35,610 nucleotides of DNA from Bacteroidota bacterium (GCA_007131635.1 SLQE01000294.1:1-35610), one strand, 5' to 3'. Numbered from the stretch's first letter, positions 17,220 through 25,667 are shown. Notes: generated by a model from the letters alone, not told the origin. Numbers and translations are program-made.

Positions 17220-18491
17220 TTAAATACTTTGCTTATCGTCAAAGTTTTCCAGATTCCGTACAACTGTCTGGAGGAACATACCGCCAAGCGCACCGTCGAT
17301 AAGGCGGTGATCGTACGACATACTGATATAGACCATCGGTTTAATGGCTATCATATCGTCGATGACAACCGGTCGTTTTTTAATTACACCGACACCGAGA
17401 ATTGCTAGCTGCGGCTGGCTGATGATCGGGGTTCCCCACAGGTTGCCGAATATACCCGGGTTGGTAATCGTAAACGTACCTCCCTGCACTTCGTCGGGGA
17501 CGAGCTTTTTATTACGTGCCCTGACCGCAAGGTCCTGTACCGCACGGGCCAAACCGGTTAGATTTTTCTCATCTGCATGTTTGATTACCGGAACGATTAA
17601 TCCGTTTTCCAACGCTACCGCCACACCAATATTAATGAATTTTTTCATTAATATCTTATCACCGTCGATCGATGCATTCATGAGCGGATATTTTTTTAAG
17701 GCCTTCACAACCGCATCTACCATGAATGGTGTGTACGTCAGCTTAAACCCTTCCCGTTTCTCGAAAGCATTTTTATGCTTCTCGCGGAAAGTAAAAATAC
17801 GGGACATATCTGCTTCCGTAACAGAACTGACATGCGGCGATGTCTTCACACTTTGTACCATATGCTCGGCAATCTTCTTCCGCATGGCGTCCATCTGCAC
17901 AACCTCTACGCCGCCGCGCGACACTTCAACATGCGGTGCAGCGAAAGCTTCAACCGGTTTTTCTTCTGTCTTTCCGGCTTTCTTATCCTCGATATATTTG
18001 AGAATATCTTTTTTCGTTACCCTTCCGCCGGCACCCGTACCCGGGACATTCTCCAGCTCGCCCATACTAACGCTTTCTTTTCGGGCAATATTCAATACCA
18101 GTGGTGAAAAAAACCTGTCTTTTGGTTTCTCCTGCTCCGGGGATGATTTTTCCGTGACCGGGGCCGGTTCCGTTTTTTCCTCGGACGGTTGTGGCTCTGC
18201 CGATTCCGCGGTTGCATCTTTTTCCGGCTCCTTGACCGCCTCGCCGTCGCCTTCGGATTCGATATGTGCTATAACCGTGTGGACTTCAACAGTTTCGTTC
18301 TCATTCACCAGTATTTTCTTTAAAATACCTTTCGATGGTGACGGAATTTCCGAATCAACCTTATCGGTGCTGATCTCCAGCAGCGTTTCATCTTTTTTCA
18401 CCGGATCACCGACTTTTTTATGCCATTTTACGATCGTTCCTTCGGCAATGCTCTCACCCATTTGGGGCATAATAACTTCAATGGTAGCCAT
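17220..18491 (-). CDS. 2-oxoacid dehydrogenase E2, probably branched-chain acyltransferase
   Basis: This 423-residue core subunit has one lipoyl domain (1-77, K44 in STDKVDSE), a linker rich in Glu, Pro and Ser, a subunit-binding domain at about 140-178 (FFSPLVLNIARKESVSM to GRVTKKDILKYI), and a CoA-acyltransferase domain (H395 in SYDHRLIDG). It follows split E1 alpha and beta genes of branched-chain type, so it most likely moves isobutyryl, isovaleryl and 2-methylbutyryl groups to CoA for branched fatty-acid primers or amino-acid breakdown. A 2-oxoglutarate role cannot be excluded from sequence alone, but the neighbouring E1 is not of the OdhA type. No clear ribosome site precedes its ATG. 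Confidence 0.85.
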   Translation of the reverse strand: MATIEVIMPQMGESIAEGTIVKWHKKVGDPVKKDETLLEISTDKVDSEIPSPSKGILKKILVNENETVEVHTVIAHIESEGDGEAVKEPEKDATAESAEPQPSEEKTEPAPVTEKSSPEQEKPKDRFFSPLVLNIARKESVSMGELENVPGTGAGGRVTKKDILKYIEDKKAGKTEEKPVEAFAAPHVEVSRGGVEVVQMDAMRKKIAEHMVQSVKTSPHVSSVTEADMSRIFTFREKHKNAFEKREGFKLTYTPFMVDAVVKALKKYPLMNASIDGDKILMKKFINIGVAVALENGLIVPVIKHADEKNLTGLARAVQDLAVRARNKKLVPDEVQGGTFTITNPGIFGNLWGTPIISQPQLAILGVGVIKKRPVVIDDMIAIKPMVYISMSYDHRLIDGALGGMFLQTVVRNLENFDDKQSI

Positions 18492-18573
18492 ATTTTTGAT
18501 TTTTCATTTATTATTGATTATTTCTTATTATATCAGATGAAAATAATTCATCAAAAAAATATAATTACTGTTC

Positions 18574-19551
18574 TTAATATTCCAACAATTCCTTCAGATT
18601 TTTTAGGACCTTATCCTTACCCGGTAAAAATTCTGTTTCGAGGGTTGGTGCATAGGGTACGGGCGTATCGCACGCTCCCAGCCGCCGAACGGGTGCATCG
18701 AGGTATTCAAATGCGTTTTCGTTAATGAACGCCGCGATCTCACCGCCGATCCCACCTGTTAGTGTATCCTCATGTAAAATCAGCACTTTATTTGTTCTTT
18801 TCACGCTTTGCAGTATGGCTTCCTTATCGAACGGCATCAACGATCTGAGATCCAGTACTTCAACATCGTATTCATCGCTGCCGGCAATATCCTGTGCTGC
18901 ATCCAGTGCAACGTGTACCGTTGGCCCGTAGGTGATGATTGTTGCATCATTCCCCTTGCGTTTCACATCGGCTTTCCCTATCGGTACCACATAATCTTCG
19001 GACGGCACCTCGCCTTTGATTCGCCGATATAAATATTTGTATTCAAAAAACAGCACCGGATCGGGATCCCGGATAGCAGCTTTCAGCAATCCTTTTGCGT
19101 CGTACGGTGTTGACGGCGCAACGAGTTTCAAACCGGGCTGATGGAAAAACCACGCTTCAGGATTTCGTGAATGGAAGGGTCCTCCGTGAATATTTCCCCC
19201 TGAAGGCAATCGTACGACCATCGGTACCGGGAGACCCCATCTGTAATGGATCGATGCGGTATTGTTCACCAATTGATTAAAACCGCAGGTGACAAAATCC
19301 GCAAATTGCATTTCCGCGACGGGACGCATACCGACGATTGCGGCACCCGTTGCCGCACCTATGATTGCCGCTTCCGCCAAAACCGTGTCGATGACACGCT
19401 CTTCACCGAATTTTTCAAGAAATCCTTTTGTAACTTTAAACGCACCGCCGTACACACCGATATCCTCGCCGAGCAGGAACACTTCTTTGTCACGCTCCAT
19501 TTCTTCCCACAGTGCCGCGGAAATAGCTTCTATGTATGGTTGTACCGGCAT
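18574..19551 (-). CDS. 2-oxoacid dehydrogenase E1 beta, branched-chain type
   Basis: This 325-residue subunit has FLLGEDIGVYGGAFKVTKG, RVIDTVLAEAAIIGAATGAA, PVAEMQFADFVTCGFNQLVN and, in the C-terminal domain, VEVLDLRSLMPFDKEAIL and LILHEDTLTGGIGGEI. The MQFADF and HEDTLTGG forms are those of branched-chain E1 beta, unlike pdhB here. The ATG lies two bases after the stop of the alpha gene, which suggests coupled translation and equal amounts. It would form an alpha2-beta2 E1 with the 341-residue alpha subunit. Confidence 0.87.
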   Translation of the reverse strand: MPVQPYIEAISAALWEEMERDKEVFLLGEDIGVYGGAFKVTKGFLEKFGEERVIDTVLAEAAIIGAATGAAIVGMRPVAEMQFADFVTCGFNQLVNNTASIHYRWGLPVPMVVRLPSGGNIHGGPFHSRNPEAWFFHQPGLKLVAPSTPYDAKGLLKAAIRDPDPVLFFEYKYLYRRIKGEVPSEDYVVPIGKADVKRKGNDATIITYGPTVHVALDAAQDIAGSDEYDVEVLDLRSLMPFDKEAILQSVKRTNKVLILHEDTLTGGIGGEIAAFINENAFEYLDAPVRRLGACDTPVPYAPTLETEFLPGKDKVLKNLKELLEY

Positions 19552-19553
19552 AA

Positions 19554-20579
19554 TTATTTTTTTGCGAAGACTCCATCTGTTACTTCGGATCCGTGGGGAT
19601 ACGGTTCTTTTACCGCATCTTCGGCCGATGTTGTCAGTGTGTGATTGATTTCCTCAAACATTTTTGTGTTTTCATCTTCATCCAGAATTCCCCAGTCAAA
19701 CAACTTTCTCTCGAACTGTCGGATCGGATCGCGTTTATTCCATATCTCGTACATTTCTTTCGGGACGTATGAGGCGTCATCGTGAGCCGAGTGACCGTGC
19801 ATCCTCATTGTAACTGATTCGATAAGGGACGGACCATCACCGGCACGCGCACGATCCACGGCTTTCCTTGTTTCGGCATAAACTTGCAATATATCGGTTC
19901 CGTCAACCGTGACGCCCGGTATCCCATATCCGATGGCACGATCGGATAAATTCTCACAGGCGTACTGCTTATGTAAAGGAGTCGAATAAGCAAATTGATT
20001 ATTCTCTATTATCAGTATCAACGGTAATTTCATCACCGATGCCATTGCAAGCGCTTCGTGAAAATCACCCACATTACAACCGCCGTCACCGATGTAGTTC
20101 AATACAACGGAATCCTCTTTTCTGTTCTTCAAGGCAAGTGCCACACCGTTCGCCAGCGGGATCATTGCGGCGAGGTGACTGATATTTCCGTAGATTCTGA
20201 GTTCGGTATCTGCATAGTGCCCGGTACCGTCGCGTCCCCGCGTAAAACCGCTGCCGCGTGCAAGGTGTTGCAGATAGAGCTGATACGGTGTCTGCCCCTT
20301 AACGAAATGCGCACCTATATCACGATGCATGGGGAAGAGATAATCGGTTTTTCCCAGTGCATAACTACTACCGACCGATGTCGCTTCGTTGCCGTTCCCC
20401 GTGTACGCTCCTCCGATAATTTTGCCCTGGCGATACAACTTTAATATCGAATTTTCAAACTCTCTGGTAAGAACCATATAATAATACAACCGGATAGCGT
20501 CCTCACGCAAAAGGTTAAGACGGGATAGTTCCTGCGACAGCGAGTTTGTTTTTTTCGTTTGTATTTCCTCTACCTTCAT
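19554..20579 (-). CDS. 2-oxoacid dehydrogenase E1 alpha, branched-chain type
   Basis: This 341-residue subunit carries the thiamine-diphosphate motif from GDG (164-166, GDGGCNVGDFHEAL) to NN (193-194, IENNQFAYST). Further family motifs are GNGNEATSVG, FPMHRDIGAHFVKG and MRMHGHSAHDDASYVP. It decarboxylates a 2-oxo acid and passes the acyl group to E2 lipoyl. The HGHSAHDDASYV stretch fits branched-chain or acetoin-type E1 better than pyruvate E1. It follows a gene that already encodes a complete fused E1, so the locus has two E1 enzymes of this class but one matching E2. Confidence 0.87.
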   Translation of the reverse strand: MKVEEIQTKKTNSLSQELSRLNLLREDAIRLYYYMVLTREFENSILKLYRQGKIIGGAYTGNGNEATSVGSSYALGKTDYLFPMHRDIGAHFVKGQTPYQLYLQHLARGSGFTRGRDGTGHYADTELRIYGNISHLAAMIPLANGVALALKNRKEDSVVLNYIGDGGCNVGDFHEALAMASVMKLPLILIIENNQFAYSTPLHKQYACENLSDRAIGYGIPGVTVDGTDILQVYAETRKAVDRARAGDGPSLIESVTMRMHGHSAHDDASYVPKEMYEIWNKRDPIRQFERKLFDWGILDEDENTKMFEEINHTLTTSAEDAVKEPYPHGSEVTDGVFAKK

Positions 20580-20608
20580 AAACTTTTTTCAGGATTAATG
20601 AACTGCGG

Positions 20609-22696
20609 TTAAAAATCTGCCAGGTCGCGAAGTGCGTTCAATATATCGGTTTCGTTCGGCAGCATATCCTGTTCGAGCGGCGGTGAATACGGGACCGGTG
20701 AATCTTTTGCTCCGACGCGCCTGACCGGACCGTCGAGGTTTTGGAAACAGGCATCCGAAATAAGGGCTGCAATTTCGCCGCCGAAGCCGCCGAATACAGT
20801 ATCTTCGTGAACGATAAGCACTTTGCCTGTTTTACGAACCGAATTATAGATTGTTTCTTCATCGAGCGGATTCAATGTGCGGAGGTCGATGACTTCGACA
20901 CTCACGTCATCAAGTTTCGATGCCGCGGAGAGCGTCCGATGGACCATCATACCATACGTCACAACCGTTATATCATCACCTTCCTGCTTTACGGCAGCCA
21001 TCCCGAAAGGAAGAAGATAATCTTTACCGGGTGCCGGAGCAGCGGCAAATCCCTGTCTGTACATACCCTTATGTTCGAGAAATATAACAGGATCGTTCTC
21101 ACGACAGGAAGTTTTCAATAGTCCTTTTGCATCGGCCGCGTTCGATGGAAAAACGACACGTAATCCGGGGATATGTGTAAAAAATGATTCGATAGACTGA
21201 CTATGATAGAGTCCGCCCCGTATATAACCGCCGACGGCTACCCGGATGACCATCGGACAGGAAAAATTACCGTTCGAGCGATACCGAAGCATTGAGACTT
21301 CATCGCGGATCTGCATAAAAGCAGGCCAGATATAATCACCGAACTGTATTTCGACAACCGGTTTAAAACCGCGTACCGAGAGTCCGAATGCCGTACCTAC
21401 AATACTCGCCTCGGCAAGCGGTGAATTAAAGACCCGGTCCCATCCGAATTTGTCGGTAAGCCCTTTTGTCGCGGTAAACACGCCCCCCTTTTTACCCGCG
21501 ACGTCTTCACCGTATACAATCATCTTCGGATTATGTTCCAATTCCTCGGCGAGCGCATGGTTAATTGCATCGACAAGAACCACCGGTTTCCCTCCGCTCG
21601 CATCCGGTTTTTCATACCCTTCTTTTTTAACCATAAATTCAGGAGCATAAACATTAAGCTGTGAGGTATGCGCTTCCGGTAACGGCCGGCTTTCTGCCCA
21701 GTCTGCCGCGCTGTCGACGAGAGTTTTTGCTTCTTCACGAATTTTTTCCATCTGTTTCTCGTCGAGGATCCCCTCTTTGAGGAGAAATTTTTCCATTTTT
21801 AATATCGGATCACGTTTTTTATCTGCTTCGATTTCCGCGGGATCACGATATTTTTTATGGTCGTCGGACGATGAATGCGGAAGCAAACGAACCACGTCGG
21901 CGTGAATGAGGCTGGGGCCCTCACCCTTCCGGGCTTTTCCGACCGCTTCTCTGGCAATTTGATAGGACTCGAAAAAATCTGTTCCATCAACTAAATATCT
22001 GTTGAGTCCCTTGTACCCCTTCACCATTTCATATACCGACTCACCGGCGGTCTGTTCGCGTCGGGTTACGGAGATGGCATATTTATTATCCTGAATAAGA
22101 AAGATAACCGGTAGTAATTCCCGGCTCGCCCAGTTAATTGCTTCGTGGAATTCTCCCTCACTTGTTGTTCCCTCACCGGATGAGACATACACAACCTCGT
22201 CGGTCCCGTCTTTTACTGCACCGAGAGCGGTACCTACCGCCTGCAGGTATTGCGTACCGGTCGGACTGGATTGCGCAACAATCCGGAGGTCTTTATCGCC
22301 ATAATGTCCGGGCATCTGTCTGCCACCGGAACTTTTCCCTTCCACCCTGTGCATTGTCTCGAGAAGAATATCTTTCGGTGTCGATCCGTATTGGAGTGCG
22401 AATGCGAGATCACGATAATATGGATATGCCCAGTCATACCCCGGTTTCATAGCACGCGCTACAGCGATTTGCGCCGCCTCGTGCCCGGATCCGCCGATAT
22501 GAAAAAAAGCCTTTCCTTGACGCAAGAGGATCATGGACTTATCATCCATATAGCGTGATGTAAGCATCGTCTTGTAAATCTCGATTACCTTCGGGCCATC
22601 GAGTTCGAGACCCTTCAAAGATTTCAGTGTTTGTTCTCCGTCTTTATTTTTTATATCCGATTCTTGCACAACAAGTTTATTTTTCTGAGCGGCCAA
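20609..22696 (-). CDS. Fused 2-oxoacid dehydrogenase E1 alpha-beta, branched-chain type
   Basis: One 695-residue protein joins an E1 alpha domain (to about residue 360) to an E1 beta domain (from about 373). The alpha part has the cofactor motif GEG (174-176) to DN (203-204) and RLLPHSSSDDHKKYR; the beta part has VYGEDVAGKKGGVFTATKG, VVEIQFGDYIWPAF and LIVHEDTVFGGFGGE. Such fusions are common in Bacteroidota and are usually called 2-oxoisovalerate dehydrogenase. I start at TTG at 22696, because GGGAGG lies five bases before it and this start avoids an overlap with lipB; an ATG at 22762 in the same frame would overlap lipB by 35 bases and has no such site. The split E1 genes follow 29 bases downstream. 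Confidence 0.9.
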   Translation of the reverse strand: MAAQKNKLVVQESDIKNKDGEQTLKSLKGLELDGPKVIEIYKTMLTSRYMDDKSMILLRQGKAFFHIGGSGHEAAQIAVARAMKPGYDWAYPYYRDLAFALQYGSTPKDILLETMHRVEGKSSGGRQMPGHYGDKDLRIVAQSSPTGTQYLQAVGTALGAVKDGTDEVVYVSSGEGTTSEGEFHEAINWASRELLPVIFLIQDNKYAISVTRREQTAGESVYEMVKGYKGLNRYLVDGTDFFESYQIAREAVGKARKGEGPSLIHADVVRLLPHSSSDDHKKYRDPAEIEADKKRDPILKMEKFLLKEGILDEKQMEKIREEAKTLVDSAADWAESRPLPEAHTSQLNVYAPEFMVKKEGYEKPDASGGKPVVLVDAINHALAEELEHNPKMIVYGEDVAGKKGGVFTATKGLTDKFGWDRVFNSPLAEASIVGTAFGLSVRGFKPVVEIQFGDYIWPAFMQIRDEVSMLRYRSNGNFSCPMVIRVAVGGYIRGGLYHSQSIESFFTHIPGLRVVFPSNAADAKGLLKTSCRENDPVIFLEHKGMYRQGFAAAPAPGKDYLLPFGMAAVKQEGDDITVVTYGMMVHRTLSAASKLDDVSVEVIDLRTLNPLDEETIYNSVRKTGKVLIVHEDTVFGGFGGEIAALISDACFQNLDGPVRRVGAKDSPVPYSPPLEQDMLPNETDILNALRDLADF

Positions 22697-22727
22697 AACA
22701 ACCTCCCGATTACTAGTATCTGATATG

Positions 22728-23465
22728 TTAAACCGTTTGTCCGACCGAATGCGGAACAGCAAGCGATTCGATTTCCGCAGCCTCTGTTGGCAGTAATGTC
22801 ACATTAAAAACCGACTCAAATTCTCTGACAAGGACCGGTATCACACGATCCAAAGATATATCCTCTTTAAGCACTTCGGTCATCGATGTAACACCCTTAT
22901 GAAAAATCCCGCAGGGAATTATCCTTTCGAAATAGGATAAATCCGGATGTATGTTAAAAGCAAAACCGTGCATTGTAACCCATCGACTGACCTTAATACC
23001 CAATGCGGCGATCTTTTCCTCGCCGATCCAGACTCCCGTCTCACCCCCGGACCTCTTACCGGATATGTCAAAATAGTTGAGCGTCCGGATAATAACTTCT
23101 TCCAGCTGCCGTAAGTACCAATGAATATCTTTTTTAAATCTTTCGAGATTGAGGATAGGATATCCGACAATTTGTCCGGGTCCATGGTATGTAATATCAC
23201 CGCCCCGGTCTATCGGATAGAACTCCGCTCCCGAGTTTTTCAACTCTTGCGCATCGGCGAGCAAATGATTTGGATCACCGCTTTTACCGAGCGTGTAAAC
23301 ATGGTCATGCTCATTTATAAGAAATATATCAGGCGAACGATTGTCGGCAATCAAAGTATGCAGAGATTTCTGCAGATCCCACATCGGTGCATACCGGGTT
23401 CTTCCCATATTGCAATAACGTACGGTATTTCTGGCAGCTTGCACTAGTTTATCGTTCCCGATCAT
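22728..23465 (-). CDS. lipB: Octanoyl-[ACP]:protein N-octanoyltransferase
   Basis: This 245-residue enzyme moves octanoate from acyl carrier protein to lysines of lipoyl domains, the first step before LipA. The family motifs are RGGDITYHGPGQIVGYPI (88-105), K151 in EEKIAALGIKVSRWVTMHG and the catalytic cysteine C185 in IIPCGIFHKGVTSM. Its ATG shares one base with the lpdA stop (TGATG), so translation is probably coupled. Its presence next to E2 and lipA genes indicates that the cell makes its own lipoate; no lplA-like salvage gene is seen here. Confidence 0.97.
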   Translation of the reverse strand: MIGNDKLVQAARNTVRYCNMGRTRYAPMWDLQKSLHTLIADNRSPDIFLINEHDHVYTLGKSGDPNHLLADAQELKNSGAEFYPIDRGGDITYHGPGQIVGYPILNLERFKKDIHWYLRQLEEVIIRTLNYFDISGKRSGGETGVWIGEEKIAALGIKVSRWVTMHGFAFNIHPDLSYFERIIPCGIFHKGVTSMTEVLKEDISLDRVIPVLVREFESVFNVTLLPTEAAEIESLAVPHSVGQTV

Positions 23466-24880
23466 CAGATATGTATCGCTTCCCCGTATGCGTCGCCGGC
23501 CGCCTCCATGATCGCTTCGGCGAACGTCGGGTGAGCGTGTACCGTTCGAATAATTTCTTCTTTTGTTGCCTCGAGTGTTTTTGCCATACCGAGTTCGGCA
23601 ATGATCTCGGTTGCTTCATTTCCCACGATGTGTGCTCCGAGCAACTCACCGTATTTAGCATCGAAAATTAGTTTAACGAGACCATCGGTCTCTCCTGCTG
23701 CGATCGCTTTCCCGTGAACCCGGAAGGGGTATCGACCGATTTTAATTTCGTGGCCCTGTTCTTTAGCTTTCTCCTCGGTTAATCCGATCGATGCTACCTG
23801 CGGCTGGCAATACGTACAGCCGGGAATATTCTCATAGTTAATTGGATGCGTCTCGACACCGGCAATCGCCTCGACACAAACTATTCCTTCGTGTGAGGCC
23901 ACGTGCGCGAGCCACGGAGCACCGATGACATCACCAATGGCATACACTCCTTCGACATTGGTCCGGTAATATTCATCCACCTTGATGTGGGCTTTCTCGG
24001 TTTTCACTCCCAGCTTTTCGAGACCGATATTTTCGATATTTCCCCGGACGCCGATCGCTACTAAGGCGATGTCTGCGGCAATATCTTTTTTCCCGCCATC
24101 CTTATCCGAAACGCTCACCTTCACCTGTTTGCCGGAAGTATCGACTTTTTCGACTTTTGTACCGGTGTGAATTTCTATTCCGGACTTTTTAAATTTCTCC
24201 GTGACTACTTTTGTTATTTCTTTATCTTCGATCGGGAGAATAGACGGAAGCATTTCAATGATAGTAACCTTTGTGCCGAATGTGTTATAAAAATAGGCAA
24301 ATTCAACTCCTATGGCACCGGCACCGATTATAATCATTGATTTCGGTACTTTTTTGGGTACCATAGCTTCAAAATATGAAATAACCTTTTCACCGTCGAA
24401 TTCTACATCCGGTAATGAACGGGGTCTTGCACCGGTTGCAATAATTATATGTTTTGCACTGATCGTTTTTTCAGGTTTTTCATCGTCGGCTTTTTTATAC
24501 ACATCTACCTTACCCTTTGCGGGTATTTTGCCATATCCTGAAATATGTTCGATCTTATTTTTTTTGAAAAGGTATTCGACCCCTTTCGAGATCCGATCCG
24601 ATATCTTGCGGCTTCGTTGAACTACTTTTTCAAAATCGAATGAAACGTCTTTTACGTTTATACCAAACTCATCGGCATGACTGATCAGATTATAAAGTTC
24701 GGCATTTCGCAGAAGTGCTTTGGTCGGGATACATCCCCAATTAAGACAAATACCGCCCAATTTATCGCGTTCCACCAGACCGACTTTCAGACCCAGCTGA
24801 CTTGCCCGAATGGCTGCCACATACCCGCCCGGTCCGCCGCCGATAATAACTACGTCAAAACTTGTATTATTTTCTGCCAT
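23465..24880 (-). CDS. lpdA: Dihydrolipoamide dehydrogenase (E3)
   Basis: This 471-residue FAD enzyme reoxidises dihydrolipoyl groups with NAD+. It has the FAD-binding GGGPGG (14-19), the redox-active disulfide C45-C50 in GGICLNWGCIPTKALL, the NAD-binding stretch IIIGAGAIGVEFAYFYNTFG, the second FAD motif GVYAIGDVIGAPWLAHVA, and the His-Glu pair in HAHPTFAEA. As the only E3 in the window it probably serves the pyruvate and branched-chain complexes and the glycine cleavage system. It is first in its transcript, behind a promoter and a terminator-like leader. The start ATG has AGGT or AGGAAT nearby. Confidence 0.98.
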   Translation of the reverse strand: MAENNTSFDVVIIGGGPGGYVAAIRASQLGLKVGLVERDKLGGICLNWGCIPTKALLRNAELYNLISHADEFGINVKDVSFDFEKVVQRSRKISDRISKGVEYLFKKNKIEHISGYGKIPAKGKVDVYKKADDEKPEKTISAKHIIIATGARPRSLPDVEFDGEKVISYFEAMVPKKVPKSMIIIGAGAIGVEFAYFYNTFGTKVTIIEMLPSILPIEDKEITKVVTEKFKKSGIEIHTGTKVEKVDTSGKQVKVSVSDKDGGKKDIAADIALVAIGVRGNIENIGLEKLGVKTEKAHIKVDEYYRTNVEGVYAIGDVIGAPWLAHVASHEGIVCVEAIAGVETHPINYENIPGCTYCQPQVASIGLTEEKAKEQGHEIKIGRYPFRVHGKAIAAGETDGLVKLIFDAKYGELLGAHIVGNEATEIIAELGMAKTLEATKEEIIRTVHAHPTFAEAIMEAAGDAYGEAIHI

Positions 24881-24916
24881 ACCTATCTATTCCTGTATTA
24901 ATGATATTTAGTAAAC

Positions 24917-24944
24917 AAAAAAAGGGAAGATATTATTCCCTTTT
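24917..24944 (-). terminator. Terminator hairpin in the lpdA leader (possible attenuator)
   Basis: On the minus strand AAAAGGGAA (24944-24936) pairs with TTCCCTTTT (24928-24920) through nine pairs and a seven-base loop, and the T run is seven long. It lies between the lpdA promoter and the lpdA start, where an ordinary terminator has no gene to end. A competing pairing exists: GGAAAAGATA (25006-24997) can pair with TATCTTCC (24932-24925), eight pairs with an AA bulge, which would break the hairpin. A 17-codon frame (24951 to 24898, MKEKGIISSL...) runs across the hairpin but has no ribosome site. This is the layout of transcription attenuation; the trigger is unknown. Confidence 0.55.
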
Positions 24945-25043
24945 CCTTCATTTTAAATTTCAACACCCGCAGGTAGTTTCTGATCACATTTTTTTGTATC
25001 TTTTCCACTTGCCGATTAAGTAAGCAAAATTACACGAACGTAA

Positions 25044-25072
25044 AATATACATAAAAAGCAATAAACTGTCAA
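25044..25072 (-). promoter_or_regulatory. Strong sigma70 promoter of the lpdA operon
   Basis: On the minus strand TTGACA (25067-25072), a perfect -35 box, and TATATT (25044-25049) are exactly 17 bases apart. Transcription would start near 25037, leaving a leader of about 157 bases, which is long for this compact genome and contains the terminator hairpin. Confidence 0.7.
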
Positions 25073-25073
25073 T

Positions 25074-25109
25074 AAACGTGTAAACGTGCAAACACCTAAA
25101 TAAAACGTG
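25074..25109. repeat. Three AAACGTG repeats upstream of the lpdA promoter
   Basis: AAACGTG occurs at 25074-25080, 25082-25088 and 25103-25109 on the plus strand, starting two bases beyond the -35 box of the lpdA promoter. Spacings are 8 and 21 bases. Their position suits binding of an activator for lpdA, or control of the divergent smpB gene. No regulator gene is next to them. Confidence 0.35.
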
Positions 25110-25181
25110 TAATGAACGCGGCCCGGTTTCATTTTATTGTTTTTTATACGCATTTTTTTTATTATTCACGAGAAATTTGCA

Positions 25182-25655
25182 ATGAATGCAGGTAACGGCA
25201 ATAGTAAGCAGCGTGTCGTGATTACGAACCGGAAAGCGCGTCACGAGTACCATATTGACGAGGTCTATGAGGCGGGGATATCACTCAGGGGAACCGAAGT
25301 AAAATCGCTCCGACTTGGCAACGCGAATTTGCAAGACAGCTATGCTTTCGTTCGTCAAGGCGAGGTTTTTCTCGAAGGTATGCATATCAGTCCGTACGAA
25401 TTCGGGAATCAATTCAATCATGAGCCGAAGCGTGAACGCAAATTACTTCTGCATAGAAAAGAAATACGCAAATTAATCGGGAAAACGAAAGAAAAGGGAT
25501 ATACCCTCATACCGCTCAGCGTTTATTTTAAAAGCGGAAAAGCAAAAATCGAACTCGCGCTTGCACGGGGAAAAAAAAGCTTTGACAAACGAAAAGCTAT
25601 CGCCGAGCGTGACGCAAAGCGTGATCAGGAACGGGAAATGAGAGTAAAATTCTAA
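25182..25655 (+). CDS. smpB: SsrA-binding protein SmpB
   Basis: This 157-residue protein carries tmRNA to stalled ribosomes. Family motifs are NRKARHEYHIDEVYEAGISLRGTEVKS, HISPYEFGN, RKLLLHRKEI, GYTLIPLSVYF and the basic C-terminal tail GKKSFDKRKAI to RVKF. I start at ATG 25182 (MNAGNGNS), where GAGAAA precedes; the frame is open to 25137, but those 15 residues are AT-rich and unlike the family. No tmRNA gene is visible in the window. It is first in a plus-strand run with tyrS and the arginine decarboxylase gene. Confidence 0.96.
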   Translation: MNAGNGNSKQRVVITNRKARHEYHIDEVYEAGISLRGTEVKSLRLGNANLQDSYAFVRQGEVFLEGMHISPYEFGNQFNHEPKRERKLLLHRKEIRKLIGKTKEKGYTLIPLSVYFKSGKAKIELALARGKKSFDKRKAIAERDAKRDQEREMRVKF

Positions 25656-25667
25656 AGAAAGGAAGAT

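Noticed and set aside
17344-18540. 398-residue plus-strand open frame opposite the branched-chain E2 gene
   Set aside because: It is the mirror of a well-conserved gene; its product is Ser/Phe/Thr-rich with no known motif and no ribosome site.
12629-24880. 2-oxoglutarate dehydrogenase as the identity of the second complex
   Set aside because: No OdhA/SucA-type E1 of about 900 residues is present; the E1 genes are of the alpha/beta branched-chain type.
24898-24951. 17-codon leader peptide gene (MKEKGIISSL...) upstream of lpdA as an amino-acid sensor
   Set aside because: It overlaps the hairpin as leader peptides do, but has no ribosome site and no run of one amino acid; kept only as a note under the hairpin.
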